A stretch of 11,478 nucleotides of DNA, taken from JBDREC01 sp043820105 [NCBI: Pseudomonadota bacterium] (GTDB taxonomy: Bacteria; Bdellovibrionota_F; JAHFAK01). A program made the position numbers and the translations under genes. The DNA is taken from positions 1-11,478 of the forward strand of contig JBDREC010000055.1 of assembly GCA_043820105.1 (NCBI GenBank), given 5' to 3'. This document shows positions 7,381 to 11,478 of this stretch, piece after piece. The notes under the pieces were generated by a model. It did not search any database. It saw only the letters and a list, made by a program, of their open reading frames with translations, and was not told where the DNA came from. The stretch's first letter is position 1. Each line of letters opens with the position of its first letter.

Positions 7381-7801
7381 AAATATAAAGAACATTTTAA
7401 TATTTTTATTAATGCTGAGTTGTTCTTTGTATGCACAATCTTTTCCTATTCCCTTTGGAGATAGAAGCAATGATGCTCCAAAGTATGAAGAAGAAGAGCC
7501 AGATGCATATGTCAGCTTTTTGCTAAAAATTCATGAAGATCTTTCCTATAAAGATCCTTTAGATTTTCACGGAATCTGCGAGCTAAAGGAAGCATATAGA
7601 AGCGAGCTTTCAAAGCTTTATAATAAATGTGTTGATTATGCTGAGGATCATGGCATTTCCTATACAGAGAGAATGGATTATCATCTGGATTTTGAAGCCG
7701 AAATGTATGGAGCAATTTGGGAAGAGATAATGGCTGATAATGTTTTGAGTTATGAAAATTATGGACAAGAATGTTTTGGGCCTTTTTGTCCTAATAATTA
7801 A
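7373..7801 (+). CDS. Small exported cysteine-containing protein (142 aa), TTG start
   Basis: Translation begins at TTG 7373, overlapping the end of the previous gene by 8 nt. The start is supported by GGAG (7362-7365) 7 nt upstream and by the signal peptide that follows (MNKNIKNILIFLLMLSCSLYA, likely cut after A21). The only other in-frame ATG nearby is inside that signal. Cys17 lies in a weak lipobox-like LMLSC, so a lipoprotein is a less likely alternative. The mature part is about 120 aa, acidic (four Glu at 39-42) and largely helical, with Cys at 69, 86, 134 and 139. The last two form C-x4-C (CFGPFC) four residues from the end, and disulfides are plausible in an oxidising compartment. Overlap with the upstream gene suggests translational coupling and fixed stoichiometry with the 929-aa protein. 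No known family. Confidence 0.8.
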   Translation: MNKNIKNILIFLLMLSCSLYAQSFPIPFGDRSNDAPKYEEEEPDAYVSFLLKIHEDLSYKDPLDFHGICELKEAYRSELSKLYNKCVDYAEDHGISYTERMDYHLDFEAEMYGAIWEEIMADNVLSYENYGQECFGPFCPNN

Positions 7802-7829
7802 AATGTATATAAAATAAATGGTTTTGATT

Positions 7830-7866
7830 GGGACTTCAATTCCTCGAAATTGCTTGTAAAAGTCTC
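7830..7866 (+). other. Bulged hairpin after the three-gene operon
   Basis: The outer stem GGGACTT (7830-7836) pairs with AAGTCTC (7860-7866, one G-U). The inner stem CAATT (7837-7841) pairs with AATTG (7848-7852), leaving a 6-nt loop and a 7-nt bulge on the right. It lies 29 nt after the operon stop. There is no clean U-run, so it may be a factor-assisted terminator or mRNA end. It also lies about 75-110 bp upstream of the -24 element at 7940, where an activator site would be expected. Confidence 0.4.
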
Positions 7867-7938
7867 GGTTTGCGATAACATTTCTTCATTGACTTATCTA
7901 ATCTAGTGATTTAACAAAGCTTGTCAAATAACACGCTG

Positions 7939-7954
7939 TGGCATGAACTTTGCA
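7939..7954 (+). promoter_or_regulatory. Sigma-54 -24/-12 type promoter for the GH13-like gene
   Basis: TGGCATGAACTTTGCA matches TGGCACG-N4-TTGC(A/T) at 11 of 12 defined positions (only C to T at the sixth). GG (7940-7941) and GC (7952-7953) are exactly 10 bp apart. The predicted start is near 7965, leaving a leader of only about 37 nt. A TTGTCA at 7921-7926 could pass for a -35 box, but no convincing -10 follows at proper spacing. Confidence 0.78.
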
Positions 7955-7955
7955 G

Positions 7956-7974
7956 TTATCTAAAGTGAGCATAT
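7956..7974 (+). promoter_or_regulatory. Element TTATCTA-N4-GAGCATAT (copy 3)
   Basis: This is the same spaced pair as at 240-258, 15 of 15 defined bases identical. Here it starts 3 nt after the -12 GC, so it spans the predicted transcription start (about 7965). It is followed by TTGGACCAA (7974-7982), whose TGGACCA is also found in both repeats at 91-135. Function unknown. Confidence 0.4.
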
Positions 7975-8001
7975 TGGACCAAGTTATTAATTTATTAAAT
8001 A

Positions 8002-11000
8002 ATGGATTTTATGAAACGGAAAAATTATAGAAATCGACAAATTTTCCTTAATATATTCTTAAATTTAATTCTTTTAATATTTCTATCTAGTTTTGCTAAT
8101 TCTACTGTTTTAGATGTTTCAAAATTAGTTTCATTTGTCGATGGCCAAGCAATTGGGTCTATGTATCCTGATCAGGGGATAAAATCTTCATATTTGAATT
8201 TCCCAATATCAGGTCCCGATTCAGTAGTAGAACTACGAGTATATTTGGATTCAGAAGCCCAAAACAACCCGGAATTTATTTATTTAGAAACTTCAACAAA
8301 TGAGGAATCAGAATTATTAAAAAGTACTCTGGAAAAATTATTCATCTCTAGCAATGCAGCACAGCTTAGTGAAGCCTATACTGCATTAATTAATATTTTT
8401 AGTGGAAGATTCCCCAAAATACGCTTAAAGTCATCTGCGGTTAGGATTTCAGAAAATGGAGAAAGATATTATTCTATAATAATTAGTCCACGGTTTAATC
8501 AATTTGCTGAATCATCAATTGTTGATAGCAATGGCGGTCTTGTTACTCTTAGACAACCCAAAAGTTGGCACGGAGAAAATAGAACTTTAACAAATTTTAC
8601 TTTAAAGTTTTTTGATACAAGCATGACAAAAGGTGTCGGTGTAATGGGCTTTCCAGTTGCCTATTCAAGGCCAGTTCAAGATATTAAAGATGCAACACCG
8701 CTTTACGACTTTGATGAAATAACAATGAACAGGTTATATTTGGGGCAAATGTCTTATGAAGACGCGATACCTGTATTAAAAAAAATAATTGATGCTAGTA
8801 TTGCGTCATTATCATGGACAGGCAATCTTTTAGAACAAAGAGGTCTTGATGCAAGTGTTGAAAACCTTGGTTTATTAATTAGTGAATATGAAGCAGGTTT
8901 AATTGAATTAAGTGAGTTTCCAAGGTCCTTGCAACCATTTGTAGAAAATCTTGGATTCGAAAGGTTTTTTAATTTACTAAATGATATTGATATGGATACT
9001 TTAACAGAAGATAGAGCATATGATTACTTGAGAATAGCCTATGGAGATCCCTTGCAACCCGAGGAGCTTAGCTTTGAAGAAACTCAAAGAACAAGATATG
9101 TTTTTAGTCCTAAACAGGAAGCTTTATATATTCCCACCTTTGAAGAAATGGCGGAAATGATTGTCGCTGAAAAAGCAAGACTTGGATATGATACTGTTTG
9201 GTTAGCTCCTGTGCGAGACTATGGGGTAGATTCTGGTTTTACAACAGCTCCCGGAATATTTAAATTAAAAGATGCTGAAGGAAGGCAAAGGGAGGTTTTA
9301 TGGGGGCCATATAATACTACTTTCCCAGCTCTTATTATGCGTTATAATTCATCGTCAAATTCAGCTAGTTATTTATTGGGCGGGGATAGTTCTTTGCAAG
9401 CTTTGTTTGCTCGCTTTTATGCAGAGGGAATGACAACTGTTCTTGATTCACCGCATTTGCACCATTCAAGTGCTTCAATGGGTTATGATCTAACTGGATC
9501 AGAGCAGTTTTATCGCCTTGTTGATATTGTTTTAGCTTCACTTGGGTATAGGCGAACTGCACCTCATCCTTTAAATCTTCAAAACAGCTCGTTGATTGAA
9601 GTTAGTTCAGGCAGAGAAGTTTCCTCGTATGAAGTATTTTATGCTAAAAAACCAACTATAGACTCATCCGGAATAATTCAGGAATATTTTCCAGGTAAAG
9701 ATGCAAGACCCCAAAATCCTGGAGAAATTGGAAACCATCCGTTTACTGAGGCCAAGCCTGGAAATAGTGAGGCCATGCTTTGGAGAAATATCACAGCACC
9801 AGACACAAGAAGGCAGGCGGTGCAGCTTTTATATACCTTGGCTGAAATTGATTTTTTGAAAAGGATGACTCAAGGGAATATAGATCAGCGTTTAATTATA
9901 AGAATGGACGTTGATTTTGCAAGACTTGATCACGCAAGGCCCCAAGACAGACCATTTGCAAGAAATCTATTTAATAGTTTGATGGCGATGTTTCCCAAAT
10001 TAATACCTGCAGCTGAACTTGTTGGAATGCATTCTCCTGATGAAGTAAGAGAGTATGCGCGTGATACTGTTTTGGTTCAACCCAATCCAATGAACCCAAT
10101 GTTAACAGGAAGATTTGGAGAAGCTTTTGATGAACGTGGAGTTTTATCGCAACCTGAACGCATAGCTGAAATGGTTCAAGCCGGCGTTGCTTTGTCTTAT
10201 GGAGAATATCTTAGACAAGCAGGAACACCTGTTTTAGTTTTTGATCCAAGTGGCAAGTCAAACCCAATGTTTGTTTCTCATTTCTTGCATGACAATTGTA
10301 CTTCAATGCCAAGCCAGCTTGGCAGAAACTCTTTACAAGTAGATCGCTATGGTCATAGGACAGTAACATTTGAACATCCCAATCAAGTTCTTGGTACATG
10401 GCTTTATTATGCCTTTGGAGGCAATGGTATTGCTATGATTTTTGATGGACAATTAATTGCTTCACCTAATGATCCTGATTGGACTATTTCCAATGAATCC
10501 GGGCAGTATGAAATGCCACGATATGAAAGATATGTTGATCCAATGTCTTATATACCTGGGGACGCTAGTGAGGAAGAAAAGGTTGAATTGCGAAAGCAAG
10601 TTGCCCAAAATGCATTATTATTTAATCACAGCGCTGTTCAGCTAATTAGCTTTTTGCAGGCAACTAAAAATTATCAAGTTTTCCAAATCAAAAGCTTAAA
10701 TTCTGAAGGTACTTTAATTGGCAAAGTTATTTTAGTCCCAGGCAAAGGTTATGCTATACATTTATTGAACTTGGGCCCATATACTTATCCCGTTGAGCTT
10801 AATTTAGAATCAAACAGCCATTTAGGAGCTTTTGAAAGAACTTCTTTGCAACGATATTATGAGGAATTTGGAACAAAGCTAGCCAGAGTAAAAATCACTG
10901 AAGGTGAAAAAGCTAAAGCAAGATATTTTGAAAGAGATTCAGATAGAATTTTAAGAGTTGAAACCCTTGAGCCTTTTGAAACGGTTATATTATTTTCAGA

Positions 11001-11100
11001 AGGACTATTACAAGATTTTAAGCGAAACACAGGTTATCAGGAACCAAGTAGTGAGCTAGCTGGGTTTTTAGCATGTGCTGGTTTGTTTGGAGGACTTTAG
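8002..11100 (+). CDS. Exported GH13-like (alpha-amylase superfamily) protein, 1032 aa
   Basis: This is a probable secreted or periplasmic glycoside hydrolase or transglycosylase acting on alpha-glucans, or a carbohydrate-binding relative. Residues 1 to about 34 are a signal peptide. Residues 35-360 are an N-terminal region I do not recognise. The barrel starts near GYDTVWLAPV (395-404). Region I is VLDSPHLHH (480-488; Asp482, His487, with the usual Asn replaced). Region II is IIRMD (632-636; Arg634, nucleophile candidate Asp636, but without the usual Lys/His after it). Region III is AAELVG (670-675; acid/base Glu672). Region IV is HFLHDN (760-765; His763, Asp764). FGGNGIAMIFDGQ (805-817) matches the G-x-P-x-I-Y-x-G-Q-E region. 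About 880-1000 is a beta-rich domain C ending PFETVILF. The full catalytic triad order is present, but several flanking residues deviate, so substrate is open. ATG 8002 and ATG 8011 are both possible starts; neither has a good Shine-Dalgarno sequence. A sigma-54-type promoter lies just upstream. Confidence 0.75.
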   Translation: MDFMKRKNYRNRQIFLNIFLNLILLIFLSSFANSTVLDVSKLVSFVDGQAIGSMYPDQGIKSSYLNFPISGPDSVVELRVYLDSEAQNNPEFIYLETSTNEESELLKSTLEKLFISSNAAQLSEAYTALINIFSGRFPKIRLKSSAVRISENGERYYSIIISPRFNQFAESSIVDSNGGLVTLRQPKSWHGENRTLTNFTLKFFDTSMTKGVGVMGFPVAYSRPVQDIKDATPLYDFDEITMNRLYLGQMSYEDAIPVLKKIIDASIASLSWTGNLLEQRGLDASVENLGLLISEYEAGLIELSEFPRSLQPFVENLGFERFFNLLNDIDMDTLTEDRAYDYLRIAYGDPLQPEELSFEETQRTRYVFSPKQEALYIPTFEEMAEMIVAEKARLGYDTVWLAPVRDYGVDSGFTTAPGIFKLKDAEGRQREVLWGPYNTTFPALIMRYNSSSNSASYLLGGDSSLQALFARFYAEGMTTVLDSPHLHHSSASMGYDLTGSEQFYRLVDIVLASLGYRRTAPHPLNLQNSSLIEVSSGREVSSYEVFYAKKPTIDSSGIIQEYFPGKDARPQNPGEIGNHPFTEAKPGNSEAMLWRNITAPDTRRQAVQLLYTLAEIDFLKRMTQGNIDQRLIIRMDVDFARLDHARPQDRPFARNLFNSLMAMFPKLIPAAELVGMHSPDEVREYARDTVLVQPNPMNPMLTGRFGEAFDERGVLSQPERIAEMVQAGVALSYGEYLRQAGTPVLVFDPSGKSNPMFVSHFLHDNCTSMPSQLGRNSLQVDRYGHRTVTFEHPNQVLGTWLYYAFGGNGIAMIFDGQLIASPNDPDWTISNESGQYEMPRYERYVDPMSYIPGDASEEEKVELRKQVAQNALLFNHSAVQLISFLQATKNYQVFQIKSLNSEGTLIGKVILVPGKGYAIHLLNLGPYTYPVELNLESNSHLGAFERTSLQRYYEEFGTKLARVKITEGEKAKARYFERDSDRILRVETLEPFETVILFSEGLLQDFKRNTGYQEPSSELAGFLACAGLFGGL

Positions 11101-11110
11101 GAAAAGGACA

Positions 11111-11142
11111 AGGGAACAAGGGAACAAGGGAGCAAGGGAACA
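11111..11142. repeat. Short tandem octamer array (AGGGAACA)4
   Basis: There are four 8-bp units, the third AGGGAGCA, preceded by a degenerate AGGACA (11105-11110) and followed by AGG. The array begins 10 nt after the stop of the GH13-like gene and lies before the next gene. The strand shown is rich in Shine-Dalgarno-like AGGGA, but the copies are 37 or more nt from the ATG at 11179. This is the same class of element as the heptamer array at 1562, with a different unit. Confidence 0.8.
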
Positions 11143-11178
11143 AGGATAATATTTTTGTAAAAAGGGAAAAGATAAAAT

Positions 11179-11478
11179 ATGACAATTAATATTAAAAAGT
11201 ACTTATTCTTTATTACAGCAATAAGTATTTTTTCTGTTAATTTCGTTTTTAGCCTGCCTATCCCAGGAATGCAAGATACAACCTATAGATTGATTTATAC
11301 AGACAGAGTAGATTTTGAAGGCGCTATTCAACGGTCCAATATTTTAGGTCAAGAGATTTCAGAAGTATCATTACCTGAAGCTGCTGGCATCCTGGAAGTT
11401 TCATTAAGAAGAGAGCTGGCTAGATACCTTGATGGAGTTGGCAGGGGTCATCTTAAAATTGTGAAAGTATATATTGAT
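11179..11478 (+). CDS. Start of an exported protein, cut by the window edge (first 100 aa)
   Basis: The frame is open from ATG 11179 to the last base. AAAGGGA at 11161-11167 is a ribosome site 11 nt upstream. Residues 1 to about 25 are a signal peptide (MTINIKKYLF..., cut after VFS). The mature part begins LPIPGMQDTTYRL. The visible remainder is mixed in charge, with no motif I can place. The gap from the GH13-like gene is 78 nt with no terminator-like hairpin, so the two are probably co-transcribed from the 7939 promoter. The mature N-terminus shares the PIP triplet with the 142-aa protein (SFPIPFGD), which may be coincidence. Confidence 0.7.
   Translation, partial: MTINIKKYLFFITAISIFSVNFVFSLPIPGMQDTTYRLIYTDRVDFEGAIQRSNILGQEISEVSLPEAAGILEVSLRRELARYLDGVGRGHLKIVKVYID

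Noticed and set aside
9016-9023. Extra GAGCATAT octamer
   Set aside because: It lies in the middle of the GH13-like coding sequence with no TTATCTA partner or promoter; treated as chance.

Overview
The window is a low-GC bacterial segment (roughly one third G+C by eye). Every gene I support lies on the + strand: five complete genes and one cut by the right edge. All six products begin with a Sec-type signal peptide, so this is a block of exported proteins. Only one has a recognisable enzymatic fold, a divergent GH13 (alpha-amylase superfamily) protein. The sigma-54 promoters and export signals suggest a Gram-negative-type bacterium. Heptamer and octamer tandem repeats between genes resemble the short tandem repeats known from cyanobacteria and several uncultured lineages. 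I cannot name a phylum from the sequence; Omnitrophota-like or Bdellovibrionota-like bacteria are guesses only.

Layout. 1-317 is an upstream region with a 24-bp-spaced duplicated element (91-135), a small hairpin (139-154) and a sigma-54-type promoter (201-216). 318-1373 encodes a 351-aa exported, highly charged helical protein. 1374-1685 is intergenic, with hairpins, a second sigma-54-type promoter (1483-1498), a heptamer array and a palindrome. 1686-7801 is a tightly packed three-gene operon: a 963-aa protein with hydrophobic segments and a degenerate J-domain-like stretch, a 929-aa protein of similar architecture, and a 142-aa cysteine-containing small exported protein. The gaps are 13 nt and then an 8-nt overlap with a TTG start. 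7802-8001 is intergenic, with a bulged hairpin and a third sigma-54-type promoter (7939-7954). 8002-11100 encodes a 1032-aa exported GH13-like protein. 11101-11178 holds an octamer array. 11179 to the end is the start of another exported protein.

The strongest unifying signal is regulatory. Each of the three sizeable intergenic regions upstream of a transcription unit carries a -24/-12 promoter with exact GG-N10-GC spacing and a TTGC(A/T) -12 box, and each downstream leader contains the octamer GAGCATAT. In two leaders this octamer is part of a longer shared element, TTATCTA-N4-GAGCATAT. The sequence therefore suggests a co-regulated, activator-dependent set of exported proteins, at least one of them probably acting on or binding a polysaccharide. 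No sigma-54 activator gene lies inside the window, and the functions of the two ~950-aa proteins cannot be stated from sequence alone.
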